NCBI RefSeq assembly: GCF_008180415.1
Contig: NZ_VTEI01000006.1
Location: 40,805 to 104,804 of the forward strand
Direction: 5' to 3'
DNA length: 64,000 nt
Origin: Rossellomorea vietnamensis
GTDB taxonomy: Bacteria; Bacillota; Bacilli; Bacillales; Bacillaceae_B
Shown: piece after piece, positions 10,473 to 19,681 of the stretch
Position numbering within the stretch: position 1 is the stretch's first letter
How the letters are laid out: every line of letters starts with the position of its first letter
Made by a program: the position numbers and the translations under genes
The notes under the pieces: model-generated
The model's input: only the letters and a program-made list of their open reading frames with translations
Told to the model about the DNA's origin: nothing
The model's database searches: none

Positions 10473-10507
10473 AAAAAATCCAGGCCGGATGCCGGCCTGG
10501 ATTTTTT
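10473..10507 (+). terminator. Intrinsic terminator of lexA
   Basis: Strong near-perfect hairpin AATCCAGGCCGG / CCGGCCTGGATT flanked by A6 and T6, so it could work from both strands. Confidence 0.92.
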
Positions 10508-10540
10508 ATAAGTTTAACGAACTTCCGAAAGAAGTCTCCC

Positions 10541-10607
10541 TCTTCAAGCGTGTGAAGGGCGTAGCCCAACGGTAAGGGGCAGATGAATTTCGGTTGGGCG
10601 ATAGCCC
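10541..10607. other. Unassigned compact hairpin structure
   Basis: Directly after the lexA terminator lies a nested foldable sequence: CTTC/GAAG, then GGGC (10557-10560) with GCCC (10604-10607), enclosing GCCCAAC (10564-10570) with GTTGGGC (10593-10599). No promoter, T-run or reading frame explains it. It could be a remnant of an IS200/IS605-type element end or a small structured RNA; neither can be settled from the sequence alone. Confidence 0.35.
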
Positions 10608-10712
10608 AAAAGTTTCTGTCTTTTGTCTGGAGTAGTTCACTAGTTCATCCTATCTTTTCAAATGGTGTTAAAGGGAATTCATTCTTAAAATATTCCCATA
10701 ACTGCAAATCAC

Positions 10713-11099
10713 TTATATATGCTGGAAAGCTGCCACCTTCCCTAACAAATCATCAAGACTCCCAAAGCATTGTTCTACTTCCGGCAAGTGATAGAAAGTA
10801 CTTGTGGATGCCAGGTCTGCATTTTCCAGTGAATAAAGAAATACTTTTTTTCCAAGTCCCAGTGCAATGCCCAACTCTATATGGCTTCCTTTTCCAGCAG
10901 GCAGCAGAACGATAATAAAGTCAGATTCCATAACTGCCCTTTTTTCTTCCCGGCCAATCCTCTCGAGCTCTTCCCGGGAAGATGCCCTGTCATTTTGAGT
11001 CCAATCATAGGTATGTATATAGCCAATTCGTTGTAACTCTTGGTTAATATTTCTTACTGATTCGATATTTTTAAAACTGGAAGCTGTGTAAAACTTCAA
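10713..11099 (-). CDS. Nucleoside 2-deoxyribosyltransferase-like protein
   Basis: A 128-residue cytosolic protein of the nucleoside 2-deoxyribosyltransferase-like fold: FYTASSF near the N-terminus, SDFIIVLLPAGKGSHIELGIALGLGKKVFLY in the middle, where the Glu of HIELG matches the catalytic glutamate position. Such enzymes cleave or exchange the N-glycosidic bond of deoxynucleosides, but many short members have unknown substrates. The start is a TTG preceded by AGGAGG with 7-nt spacing. It is monocistronic and convergent with lexA. Confidence 0.65.
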   Translation of the reverse strand: MKFYTASSFKNIESVRNINQELQRIGYIHTYDWTQNDRASSREELERIGREEKRAVMESDFIIVLLPAGKGSHIELGIALGLGKKVFLYSLENADLASTSTFYHLPEVEQCFGSLDDLLGKVAAFQHI

Positions 11100-11191
11100 T
11101 ACATTCCCTCCTCATATTAAACCTCTTATTCTTTAATCTCTTTGTAAGCCTTTTACAATACTATTTCAAAGAAAACTTCTTCTTTTATTTA

Positions 11192-11380
11192 GGCTGTTTT
11201 CACCTAGATTGTTGCTTTCGGAAAAATCCCAAGTGCCGGATTTTTCCCCGGATACTAAGGAATTTCTCTCTAATCGGGGAAAGTAGCTCTTTTCTATTCA
11301 TGATTATCAGGTTATTAAGGTGAATTTTGATTAGTTTTTGAAATTAATATCAAATAGCAACAAAGTTTACGAAAAGAGCC
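11192..11380. mobile_element. Short (type A) MITE-like element, 189 bp
   Basis: Begins GGCTGTTTTCACCTAGATTG and ends GTTTACGAAAAGAGCC; the ends form imperfect inverted repeats of about 25 bp. Flanks are TTTATTTA (11184-11191) and TTTATCTA (11381-11388), a 7/8 direct repeat. An internal hairpin GGAAAAATCC / GGATTTTTCC is present. No coding capacity. Confidence 0.85.
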
Positions 11381-11428
11381 TTTATCTATTGAGGCTTATG
11401 ATCATAAAAAACTTCGGGCTATACACAT

Positions 11429-11466
11429 AAAAGGGCTTGGAGATTTTTTTACCTCCAAGCCCTTTT
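11429..11466. terminator. Strong hairpin terminator
   Basis: AAAAGGGCTTGGAG / CTCCAAGCCCTTTT with a T7 loop. It lies about 100 bp past the end of the methyltransferase gene on the minus strand and is the nearest terminator for it. Confidence 0.75.
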
Positions 11467-11567
11467 CACTGTGCATTGTATGTGATTAGCTTCTTGTATG
11501 ATGTCTACGATTTACCGCTTTTTATCTCCCAAGTAAACCAGTGGCAGTTCGTGATGGTGTTTCACTA

Positions 11568-12959
11568 TCACTTCTCTAAGATAAGTTCTGCAACACACTC
11601 TACATGAACGGTATGAGGAAACAAATCAACAGGTTGAACGACTTTCAAGCTGTACCCAAATTGCTCAAGTTCTTTAATATCTGCAGCAAAAGTGGAAGGG
11701 TTGCAAGATACATAGACAATCCTTTCAGGCTGGGAACGTCCAATTCTTCTCATGACCTTCCCGCCCGCACCGGAACGAGGAGGGTCAAGGAGCAGCAGTT
11801 CTGGCCTGCCAAAGCTCTCCAGGATCTCATCGATTCCCTTTCTTGCATCCTTTGCAAGGAAAGTCGTATTGGAAATTCCATTATCTTCGGCATTACGTTT
11901 AGCCGATTCAATCGAGCTCTCCACAATCTCAATCCCAGCCAGTTCTCCAACTCTGCTGGCAAATGGCAGAGAGAACGTACCTACTCCACAGAAAAGATCG
12001 ATCATTTTTTCCGTTTTCTTCGGTTTCCCCATCTCGACGGCCAAGTCTACAAGCTTCTGGGCTTGGACGGGATTGGTTTGGAAGAACGTGTCAAACCAAA
12101 GGCGGAATCTGTAGCCATCCATTTCGTCATAGATGTAGTCCCGTCCAGCCAACGTATGGCTTTTTTCTGATTGAGTACGATCTGCCCAATCTCTATTTTC
12201 AAGCCACAGCAAACTTTTGACTTTCGGGAACTTTTTTTCCACACGATCAACCAAATCAGATACAGCTTCTTCCAAACTGCCATCTGGTGACTCTGTGGCA
12301 AAGAGGCCAAGCATGATTTCTCCCGTTACGAATGACTGTCTTACCATCAGATGGCGAAGCAGGCCTTCATGGCTGTCTTTATCGTACCCTTTCAATTCAT
12401 GCCCGCTTACCCAGTCTGCTACTTCCATTGCTGCTGTTACCATTTCTTCACTTGCGATCAAGCATGTTTCGAGCGAAATGACTTTACGGAAATTTCCCTG
12501 CTCATGCAATCCAAGGGAACCGTCCGGTGAAAACGTGAATTCCATCTTGTTTCGATACTGCCAAGGTTTATCCATTCCAATCGTATCAAGTACAAGAGCC
12601 GGATCATATCCTTGAGAAGCAACTTCTTCTTTAACGTGAGCGGTTTTATGTCGTAACTGGCCTTCATAACTCCAGTGCTGCCATACACAGCCGCCGCAGC
12701 GTTCAAAATGAGGACAAGGTGCATTCGTCCTATCAGGGTTCGGTTCAATAATTTCTTCAGGAATGGCTTTTCTTCTCCTTTTTAGAGGTTCATCGACCTT
12801 CACTCTGACCTTTTCACCGGGAAGAGTGCGGGGTATCGTAAGTTTCAGTTTGCCGATATGGCCCTTCTCATTCTCACGCCAAACAACAGCCTGTCCAGCA
12901 CCCCTATCATCCAATCGATGAATTTGTGTTTCTACCATTTCACCTTGAGTAATCTTCAA
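11568..12959 (-). CDS. rlmD: 23S rRNA (uracil-C5)-methyltransferase, RlmD/RlmCD type
   Basis: A TrmA/RumA-family enzyme that transfers methyl from SAM to C5 of a uridine in 23S rRNA. An N-terminal TRAM-like domain is followed by the Fe-S cysteine cluster CPHFERCGGCVWQHW. The SAM domain has DLFCGVGTFSLPFA, LLLDPPRSGAGG and the catalytic Cys in VYVSCNPSTFA. The ATG usually called at 12977 has no RBS in front. A TTG at 12957-12959 follows GGAGG with 8-nt spacing, so I use it (463 residues). Bacilli have two paralogues, and which uridine this one modifies cannot be told. Confidence 0.85.
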   Translation of the reverse strand: MKITQGEMVETQIHRLDDRGAGQAVVWRENEKGHIGKLKLTIPRTLPGEKVRVKVDEPLKRRRKAIPEEIIEPNPDRTNAPCPHFERCGGCVWQHWSYEGQLRHKTAHVKEEVASQGYDPALVLDTIGMDKPWQYRNKMEFTFSPDGSLGLHEQGNFRKVISLETCLIASEEMVTAAMEVADWVSGHELKGYDKDSHEGLLRHLMVRQSFVTGEIMLGLFATESPDGSLEEAVSDLVDRVEKKFPKVKSLLWLENRDWADRTQSEKSHTLAGRDYIYDEMDGYRFRLWFDTFFQTNPVQAQKLVDLAVEMGKPKKTEKMIDLFCGVGTFSLPFASRVGELAGIEIVESSIESAKRNAEDNGISNTTFLAKDARKGIDEILESFGRPELLLLDPPRSGAGGKVMRRIGRSQPERIVYVSCNPSTFAADIKELEQFGYSLKVVQPVDLFPHTVHVECVAELILEK

Positions 12960-13234
12960 TTGGAATTCCTCCTTCATACCACAACTTTTAATAATCTATA
13001 AAGAATCTCTTTAAGATAAATTTATATTTCTGTTAGAAGACATACTTATCTAGTATAAAGGACGACGAGTGAATATGGAATGCTTTCCTGCCTATTTGAA
13101 GAAATTCACTTAAAAAACTGCGAATTTCCCAGCTGGAATCAATCTGCGAATAATTTACCTTTTTATTCTCAACATAAAATTATGCCCTTCCGTTCATTCA
13201 TCGGTTTGTAAATTAGAGAATCCTCTTTGTCATA
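12960..13234. other. Intergenic region upstream of rlmD
   Basis: A/T-rich. No gene seen; presumably contains the rlmD promoter, not clearly placed. It continues into a remnant of a MITE-like end at 13235. Confidence 0.4.
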
Positions 13235-13320
13235 GGCTGTTTTCGCAAAGATTGTGAATCACACTTCTTAGTAAACAGGGCTGCGACTGCTGACCCCTCT
13301 TCGCTAAGATTATACATCTC
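13235..13320. repeat. Truncated MITE-like element end
   Basis: GGCTGTTTTCGCAAAGATTG, the family's left end at full length, then sequence that diverges from other copies. No matching right end follows, so this is a broken copy. The right limit is arbitrary. Confidence 0.55.
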
Positions 13321-13339
13321 TGTTGCCATGATAGAAAAA

Positions 13340-13366
13340 CAAGCACCTATTAATAGAGTGTGCTTG
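13340..13366 (-). terminator. Intrinsic terminator of the EamA transporter gene
   Basis: Hairpin CAAGCAC / GTGCTTG with TTTTTC after it on the minus strand. Confidence 0.7.
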
Positions 13367-13454
13367 CTTAGTAAGTTCATTATTTCTATCACTCAACCAA
13401 ACCGCTTTAGGATTGGCTCTAAGAACCTCTCCTTCTTCCTTGAAAATACGCACT

Positions 13455-14345
13455 TCAGTTTTTTGATGTAACCTTTCCCTGGTCTTGACGATTAGTCGAG
13501 CATATCAATAAACAAATTGCAGTTAATATTAAGACTAGGCCAGCCCAAGAATAAGTGCTTAACGTTTCCCCAACTAACAAGACACCCAGCAGTGCTGCTG
13601 TAAGCGGTTCAGCTAATGAAAGTGTAACCGCTGTAGAGGAAGAGACATTCATAAGGCCTTTTGCGAAGAGTAAATAAGCAGCGCCAGTAGCAGCAAGTCC
13701 CAAGTGAAGACTGACAGCAATTCCACTTGCTTTAAATATCCAGGTCATGTCTGAGAGAAATAGAAAAGGAGATAAGCACAAGGCGCTTAATGAAAATACG
13801 ACCGCTGTGACTGAAAGCGAAGAGCGGTTACTGATCAGCTGCTTGCTGACTAATGTATAGCCGGCAAATGAAAGTCCTGCTCCTAAAGCCAGCAACACCC
13901 CAACTGGCTCTATAATAACTGAATCCCTGTTACTAAATAGCAAAGAGCAACCTGTAACTGAGAGCATTGTTGAAAAAATCCATAGCCTTGATAGTTTTCT
14001 TTTTTGCACTATCCATTCCAATAGCCCGGCAAGAATTGGTGCACTTTCGATGGCAACCACTGTTCCCACTGCCACTCCTGTCATAGATACAGCAGAAAAG
14101 AATAGCGGTTGATAAAAAGCCATGCTCAGAGAAGCCAAAATAGTTGGTCTTATCGGCCAGTCCTTCAACTGAAGTTTTGCTGCAGCAATCATAAGCAGAA
14201 ATAAAGCTCCACCTCCAACTGCAAGCCTGGAGGCTCCAATTGAGATCGGACTTGCCCCCTGAGGAGCAAAAGTTTGAACAGTGCCAGTTGTTCCCCACAA
14301 AACCGCAGCCAACAGCACTAATAAGGCGGACCCTTGATTGAACAT
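13455..14345 (-). CDS. EamA/DMT-family transporter
   Basis: An integral membrane protein of about 296 residues with ten predicted helices in two EamA repeats (AVLWGTTGTVQTFAPQ in the first; GLAATGAAYLLFAKGLMNVSSSTAVTLSLAEPLTAALLGVLLVGETLS in the second, the typical EamA signature). Drug/metabolite transporters of this type export amino acids or other metabolites; the substrate is unknown. I start at ATG 14345, 8 nt after GGAG, rather than at the GTG three codons upstream, which overlaps the ribosome-binding site. Confidence 0.85.
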   Translation of the reverse strand: MFNQGSALLVLLAAVLWGTTGTVQTFAPQGASPISIGASRLAVGGGALFLLMIAAAKLQLKDWPIRPTILASLSMAFYQPLFFSAVSMTGVAVGTVVAIESAPILAGLLEWIVQKRKLSRLWIFSTMLSVTGCSLLFSNRDSVIIEPVGVLLALGAGLSFAGYTLVSKQLISNRSSLSVTAVVFSLSALCLSPFLFLSDMTWIFKASGIAVSLHLGLAATGAAYLLFAKGLMNVSSSTAVTLSLAEPLTAALLGVLLVGETLSTYSWAGLVLILTAICLLICSTNRQDQGKVTSKN

Positions 14346-14536
14346 ACATATCACTCCTGCTCCTTCAATCTCTGAAAATCTGAATTGCCGACGAATACAC
14401 TGCTATCATTGTGAAATGAAAAGTCAAAACAAGCCTATTAACTACCAGCTATTTACGCACTAAGAGCACTATAAAAAATAACAGGCGGCATCAGCCCTCC
14501 TGCTATCTTCTTTACGCTTCTCCTGCATGTTGTGCA

Positions 14537-15091
14537 TCAAGCCTTAGATAAATCACTTCTTAAAAGAGAATACATGTACAAATCATCAAATTTTACACAA
14601 GTGTATTCATAGTGCCGGAGGAGACCTTCTCTTTGAAATCCCTTCGCTTCCAATAGGAGTTGAGAAGCTTTATTTTCTGGTTCAACCAAAGCTTCTACCC
14701 TTTCCAATTGGAAATGTCTTAAGCCAAATTGTATGACTGCTGCTAATGCTTCACTTGCTATGCCCTGCCCCCAGTAGTCCCTGCTTAATTCAAACCCCAC
14801 CTCTGCTCTGCGGTGTTTGCTGACCAGATTATGAAATCCACAGCTGCCAATCATCTTTCCGCTCACCTTACTCGTAATACCCCACCTGATACCTGAACCT
14901 TCAGTAAAGATCTTTCTGTACCAATTTAATTCATCAAGGGCATCCTCCATGGATTGAAATGGCGCAAGTCCCATATATTTTACAACTTCAGAGTCGGATA
15001 AGTAGCTCAACATATCCGCAGTGTCGGATTGTATGGTTTCTCTTAATATCAACCGGCTGGTGTCTAGTACCGGAAAATTCCTTTTCATCAT
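14537..15091 (-). CDS. GNAT N-acetyltransferase, RimJ/RimL type
   Basis: A 184-residue acetyl-CoA-dependent acetyltransferase. Family marks: TSRLILRETIQSD at the N-terminus, EVGFELSRDYWGQGIASEALAAVIQFGL with the Q/RxxGxG/A pyrophosphate-binding loop, and PENKASQLLLEAKGFQREGLLR. RimJ/RimL relatives acetylate ribosomal protein N-termini or small amines; the substrate here is unknown. RBS AAGAAGG precedes the ATG pair. Confidence 0.8.
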   Translation of the reverse strand: MMKRNFPVLDTSRLILRETIQSDTADMLSYLSDSEVVKYMGLAPFQSMEDALDELNWYRKIFTEGSGIRWGITSKVSGKMIGSCGFHNLVSKHRRAEVGFELSRDYWGQGIASEALAAVIQFGLRHFQLERVEALVEPENKASQLLLEAKGFQREGLLRHYEYTCVKFDDLYMYSLLRSDLSKA

Positions 15092-15138
15092 ATAACCTTC
15101 TTCCTAATGGTACAGGTCTTATTCTCTGCTTTCACAAA

Positions 15139-15420
15139 TTAAAACTCCTCAGAATAAGGATACGCTTTTTCGTTCAGGCAATATTCAATCCTTTGTTTAA
15201 AGTTCGAATACGTAACCTTTTCTATAGGAAAGGATTCTGCCTCTAAAGCCTCAGAAGTCGTAATAAGCTCTCCTTCAACCGGTTTTCCAAGAATAAGAGT
15301 ATTTCAGATGGATTCGTCTACATTTTAGAAAACACCTTAAAAATTTGCGTCCTCGATATCCTGTCCATATTCTTCCTTTGTTTCCCGTACAGCGCCGTCC
15401 TTATAAGATTCATTGTTCAG
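15139..15420 (-). pseudogene. Decayed NUDIX hydrolase
   Basis: A single frame of 94 codons on the minus strand contains part of a NUDIX box (GAVRETKEEYG, of the GX5EX7REUXEEXGU pattern) and then a plausible C-terminal half (PVEGELITTSEALEAESF, ending KAYPYSEEF before a stop). The frame is interrupted by three stops: TAA and TAA in the stretch after the box and TGA a little later. The N-terminal part is absent because the fragment abuts the next gene. This is a MutT-like gene remnant with no expected product. Confidence 0.7.
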
Positions 15421-15428
15421 GTGTGTAT

Positions 15429-16328
15429 TTAATAGATTCCTTCTGCATCATTTGGAAGATTACGAACTCTTTCCATGTATCTCATCATATTGCGATCATC
15501 CTGCTCAGGATAAGTGTATTCCAGGCTTTCCGCAACTTCCCTGGCTAATTCACGGAACAAGGAGCAGGCGGTGAAGACAGCTTCCCAAAAGTTATTATAT
15601 TTTCCGTCAGAATAGGTGGCACGGTACATCTCCCAATAGGAATCAGGAAGATACCTTTTAAAATACTTACCTGATTTCCCAGGTGACAGCCCAAAATTCG
15701 TTTTAGTTCCTATCCACCATGAGATTGCTTCATCCAGATGGGGCCGTATGATGCATTCAAACATGTTCTTTGAATAGGGGAGCTCATCGCGCCATATTCC
15801 TTTGGCCACATTCTGCTGGCACCACCAGAAATTATTGCATGTTCCGGAGAATTCAGCTTCTGTCGGCTTTTTCACATGATAGTCACTATCTGTGGGATCT
15901 GGGATGGCAGGCAAGATATTATCTTTATCCATTAAAGGAACAGTCAACTTGTCGCTGCGGTACCTTTCCAGGGCCCCTTCTATTGATTGCAGCTGCAAGT
16001 CGATTCTATTACCGTCTGCAAACAGCATAAGGTAACCATAAGAATTGGATGGCTCCTTCTGAATGCCGGCCATCCTGTCATTCTTGTCTGGTTCCTGAAT
16101 CATGAGAAGCTCACCAAATACTTTCAGCCAACTTTTATCATCTATTAAAGGTGACGTTTCTTTAACCACATATACAATGTCGTAATCTTGAAAGATGTCT
16201 TTCGGGACATTAGGATTTGTCCTTGAGCCATTCATATACACAGCGCGGACGTTATCATTGTTCCCCGCTGTCTCCAGTATGACATCCATCATTTCATTCT
16301 CAGTTCTCAAATAATCACTCCACTTCAT
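15429..16328 (-). CDS. Aminoglycoside 6-adenylyltransferase family protein (AadK-like)
   Basis: A 299-residue nucleotidyltransferase of the ANT(6)/AadK family. The active-site pattern is visible: AVYMNGSRTNPNVPKDIFQDYDIVY, with the GSR helix and paired acidic residues (D-x-D), and a later acid in GNRIDLQLQ. C-terminal motifs (FWWCQQNVAKGIWRDELPYSKNM, LSPGKSGKYFKRYLP) match AadK. The known family transfers AMP from ATP to the 6-OH of streptomycin. Chromosomal copies in bacilli give low-level resistance or have other substrates. The gene stands alone with a weak RBS. Confidence 0.82.
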   Translation of the reverse strand: MKWSDYLRTENEMMDVILETAGNNDNVRAVYMNGSRTNPNVPKDIFQDYDIVYVVKETSPLIDDKSWLKVFGELLMIQEPDKNDRMAGIQKEPSNSYGYLMLFADGNRIDLQLQSIEGALERYRSDKLTVPLMDKDNILPAIPDPTDSDYHVKKPTEAEFSGTCNNFWWCQQNVAKGIWRDELPYSKNMFECIIRPHLDEAISWWIGTKTNFGLSPGKSGKYFKRYLPDSYWEMYRATYSDGKYNNFWEAVFTACSLFRELAREVAESLEYTYPEQDDRNMMRYMERVRNLPNDAEGIY

Positions 16329-16415
16329 GTTACACCATTAAGTGTAAACAACTTTATTCAGACCTTATACTAGAGACAACATAAGGTTAAGGATGAACCT
16401 CTACCAGCAAAATCT

Positions 16416-18476
16416 CTAATCTATTGGAATGATAATCTTGTCTTCTATATATTTCGTAACGTTATACCCTTCAATCACCAACCTTGTCGGATAGCCTGGA
16501 TCACTGGAGGAATCATCATATATTTCCAGTTCGTGGCTTGTCTCAAAGAAGCGGGGCTGTTCAATCTCTTCAAAAGGATAGTGATATCCTTCTGGCTCGA
16601 ATTCCTCGCCGTTTTTATCAACCAATATCCCGTCAACCCCAAAACCATAACCTTGAGATGAACTATCAGACATTACTTGCATACGAAGTCTTTCATGCTC
16701 TCTTCCTTCAGTATAAGGATCCGTAATAAAGACCTTAGTAGAGTTCCCTGCCATTTCCACCTGATCGATGGTAAGCTCGTTTCCTCGATATTCAAAGGTT
16801 TGCGGAAGTTCGCCGGCTTGATTAATCTCGATATCTTTTTTGTCTTCTATAAATAGGAGCATAGAGTCAAAGGAAAGGGTTACTTCCTCAGGAGTTGTAA
16901 CAAAAAGCGGTTCAAACCTTGATTGTAAGGTGGTCCATTCTCCTGATTGATTGATAAACTCTCCACCTCGGAAATAATCAGCCTTCGCTGAATAACCATT
17001 AGTGGTAAGGGAATCCATGGTTACATGTTCTATCCATTGTTCTTGGTCTCTTTCCTGATAGCTGTATTCCAAAAGGGCTGCCGTAGGGGCCAGCGTGAGT
17101 TTGTTAATCTGAATTGGAATACCATCTACTTCACTCTCCTGGTCAAGATCATATACAGTGGATTCGTGCTTTTCGACCGGAATGTCAAAACTCCATTCGC
17201 CCTCTAAGAATTCAGGATAGTAAGAGTCCATTGTAGAACTGTCTGGTTCCTCTTTCATCGTCTCCTGAAGTCTCATTAGCTTTAGGTTAATGGTTCCGCT
17301 ATCGGATTTGATCGGAGCCAGACTGATCTTTCCTCTAAAAATATTTACCTCTTCTTCATTGGCCAACCCATTTTCAAAAGGATGATAGAATCTTTGATTA
17401 GCCTGCCTATCCAGAACTTCATATTCATTTTCTACCCGCATTCCTTCATCTTGATTGAGGAAATACTGATTTTCTTTATTCATGTCCTCCACTTCATAGT
17501 AAATCACCGTTTGTATATCATCGGCTACCGCTGTCTTGATCGTCACTTTGACTCCTTTGTTTTCCTGGACAAGTTCAAGGGGTTCGCTTATTCCGCTTTT
17601 GTAGTACTGAATGATTTCCATTTCTTCTTTTTCAGTCCATCCCATCCAAGAATAGTAGAGGTTGGTGAACCCTCCTGTTACAAAACCGGTACAGACAATA
17701 AATGTCATGATGCCTACTGCCGTAAGGCCAAGCCTGTTTCTCTTCTTCTTTCTCTGTGTTCTGAGCCTCTCCGTTTCAACTGCCTTCTCTTTGACCGAGC
17801 GCATCAATCCAGGAGGAATATGTAATTGATCTGCACTTCTTTGCAACGAAAGAATAGACTCCTGAACATCAGTCAGTTCCTCTTGACAAGAAGGGCACGT
17901 AGGGATATGAATCTCTACTTCTACCTTTTCATTCCTATCAAGGTTTTTCCCTAAATAATCGATGAACTTATTTCTATATGGTGTACAGTCTCCTGGATGC
18001 ATCTCCTTTTCCAATCCTCTGCTTAACTGTTGTATCCCTCTGGACAGCCGTGATTTTAAAGAATCAATAGAGATTTGCAGTATCTGCGCTGCCTCTAGAA
18101 ACGATAATTCTTTCAGATATGTAACCGCAACCGCTTCTCTATCTTTCTCTTCAAGATTTTTCAATTCATTAAAGATACTGCCAGACTGCTTATTTCCTGT
18201 ATCAGCGATGCTTGTCTTATTGATTGCCTGGCATTCTTTTATAAAAATTGCTGCAGCCTGCATCTCAAAATTCTGATCTTCCACATTATATTTTTTATCA
18301 TCAAAAAGCTTCATAACCGTTTGATAAAAAACTTCCTGAATTTCCTGGTTGCTGCTTGAATAGGCCCTGGCCAGTTTATAGAAAGATGCCTTTCGTTCCT
18401 CGAACCAATTCAAAATAGTCTTAATACCTTCTTCGCCGGCATTTTTAACTACAACTGTTTCTGTTTCAGCTTTCAT
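16416..18476 (-). CDS. Fused ECF-sigma-like / zinc-finger anti-sigma / DUF4179-type membrane protein
   Basis: A 686-residue protein with an unusual order of parts. Residues about 20-85 resemble sigma region 2 (ERKASFYKLARAYSSSNQEIQEVFYQTV). Residues about 104-155 are a clear sigma region 4 (LEEKDREAVAVTYLKELSFLEAAQIL then SIDSLKSRLSRG). Residues 164-200 hold a ZAS-type anti-sigma zinc finger, His190-x3-Cys194-x2-Cys197. A basic stretch precedes one membrane helix at about 249-270, and the last 410 residues lie outside, with features of DUF4179 and its C-terminal partner domain. Usually sigma factor and anti-sigma are separate genes. RBS GGAGGT precedes the ATG. Whether the sigma part is released or is only structural is unknown. 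Confidence 0.8.
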   Translation of the reverse strand: MKAETETVVVKNAGEEGIKTILNWFEERKASFYKLARAYSSSNQEIQEVFYQTVMKLFDDKKYNVEDQNFEMQAAAIFIKECQAINKTSIADTGNKQSGSIFNELKNLEEKDREAVAVTYLKELSFLEAAQILQISIDSLKSRLSRGIQQLSRGLEKEMHPGDCTPYRNKFIDYLGKNLDRNEKVEVEIHIPTCPSCQEELTDVQESILSLQRSADQLHIPPGLMRSVKEKAVETERLRTQRKKKRNRLGLTAVGIMTFIVCTGFVTGGFTNLYYSWMGWTEKEEMEIIQYYKSGISEPLELVQENKGVKVTIKTAVADDIQTVIYYEVEDMNKENQYFLNQDEGMRVENEYEVLDRQANQRFYHPFENGLANEEEVNIFRGKISLAPIKSDSGTINLKLMRLQETMKEEPDSSTMDSYYPEFLEGEWSFDIPVEKHESTVYDLDQESEVDGIPIQINKLTLAPTAALLEYSYQERDQEQWIEHVTMDSLTTNGYSAKADYFRGGEFINQSGEWTTLQSRFEPLFVTTPEEVTLSFDSMLLFIEDKKDIEINQAGELPQTFEYRGNELTIDQVEMAGNSTKVFITDPYTEGREHERLRMQVMSDSSSQGYGFGVDGILVDKNGEEFEPEGYHYPFEEIEQPRFFETSHELEIYDDSSSDPGYPTRLVIEGYNVTKYIEDKIIIPID

Positions 18477-18638
18477 AAAATTGACTTACCTCCTCTATCC
18501 CCTGATGCTATAGTACTATATAATTTCACAGTTTAATAGGTGGAATTTTCAGAAATATGGATCCAAAAAAAAGCAACTCTCCCTCTCCTGATTTTACCAT
18601 ACTAAAAACTCCTGTTTAATCGTTTCTTCAAGAATAAA

Positions 18639-19384
18639 TGCTGTTTCGCCAAGATTGTGGCTTTCTTAATCATAATGGATTTCCGCTCCAGGCGCACGAC
18701 TCCGCGGGTCGGGCGCCCGGCCTCCTCGGCTTCATAAAAAGCGGAAGCGGCCGTTGAGCGACGTACAGATTTTAGGGGTCTCGTATGAGATAAAGGAATC
18801 ACGAAGAGCGATAGCGATTCGATGATCATTTCCCTATAATTAAAAATAGCGATTTAAATTGGAATTCAATTAAGCACAGAAAAAGTCCAGAACCCGACTT
18901 TTTCTCATAACTGCCTCTCAATTTGTAAGGAAATGATCTAGATGACTTATCTATATAAAGGGGAAAGGCCCCGCTCAGCGGCGTACAGATTTTAGGACAC
19001 TCGCGTGAGATAAAGGAATCACGGAGAGCGACAGCGATTCGATGATGACTTATCGCAAGGAGAGAGACCGAAATCTGCTAGTCGCTAAGTCCGTTCCAGT
19101 GGGTACGGACCCTCGGCCGCTGGAGCTGGATGGATAACTCGGCTTCGCTGTATAAAAAGTGGAAGTGCCCTGATCAGACCCGACAGGCAAATGTTCTCAA
19201 GAGAAAAAAAGGCGGTCTCCCTTTTTATCTCTTAGGGTTATTTGACCCCGAGGGGCTAGGTGCTGGAACTAGACCCCCGCTAGTCCCGCAGGAGATTGCA
19301 CGCCTTCCTCTCCAATCCTTCTACGAAGAAAAGGGAGGAGGGATAAAATCGTATTCAAAAGCAACAATCTTGTAGAAAAGAGCC
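18639..19384. mobile_element. Long (type C, 746 bp) MITE-like element, copy 2
   Basis: Near-identical to 3826-4565. The ends are TGCTGTTTCGCCAAGATTG and TCTTGTAGAAAAGAGCC. Flanks AGAATAAA (18631-18638) and AAAATAAA (19385-19392) match at 7 of 8 positions, as for a target-site duplication. The outer 100 bp on both sides correspond to the arms of the shorter type B element, so type C looks like type B with about 500 bp of extra sequence in the loop. Open frames across it have no RBS and no protein signature. The rest of 18477-19681 shows no gene. Confidence 0.8.
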
Positions 19385-19681
19385 AAAATAAAAGACCTTA
19401 CTCATGATGGTGAGACTGCATCATCACAACAAGTGGAACCAATCAAGAAGCTGCCTCATTTAGTTTAACTATTTTCATTATATGTTTACTCACTGTCATG
19501 AACATGATACCGGGTGCTATAAAGTTGATTAATTAGAAAAAACTTAAAGACAGAGGTGTTTTAATTTTATTCACAAAAAAGAATGATCGATGCTGCCATC
19601 CCAAATACTGTGAAAATATCTTGCTAAATATATTTAATTCTTATGCTGCTCACTCAATATTAGTGGTTAAAAGGCCTTTCT

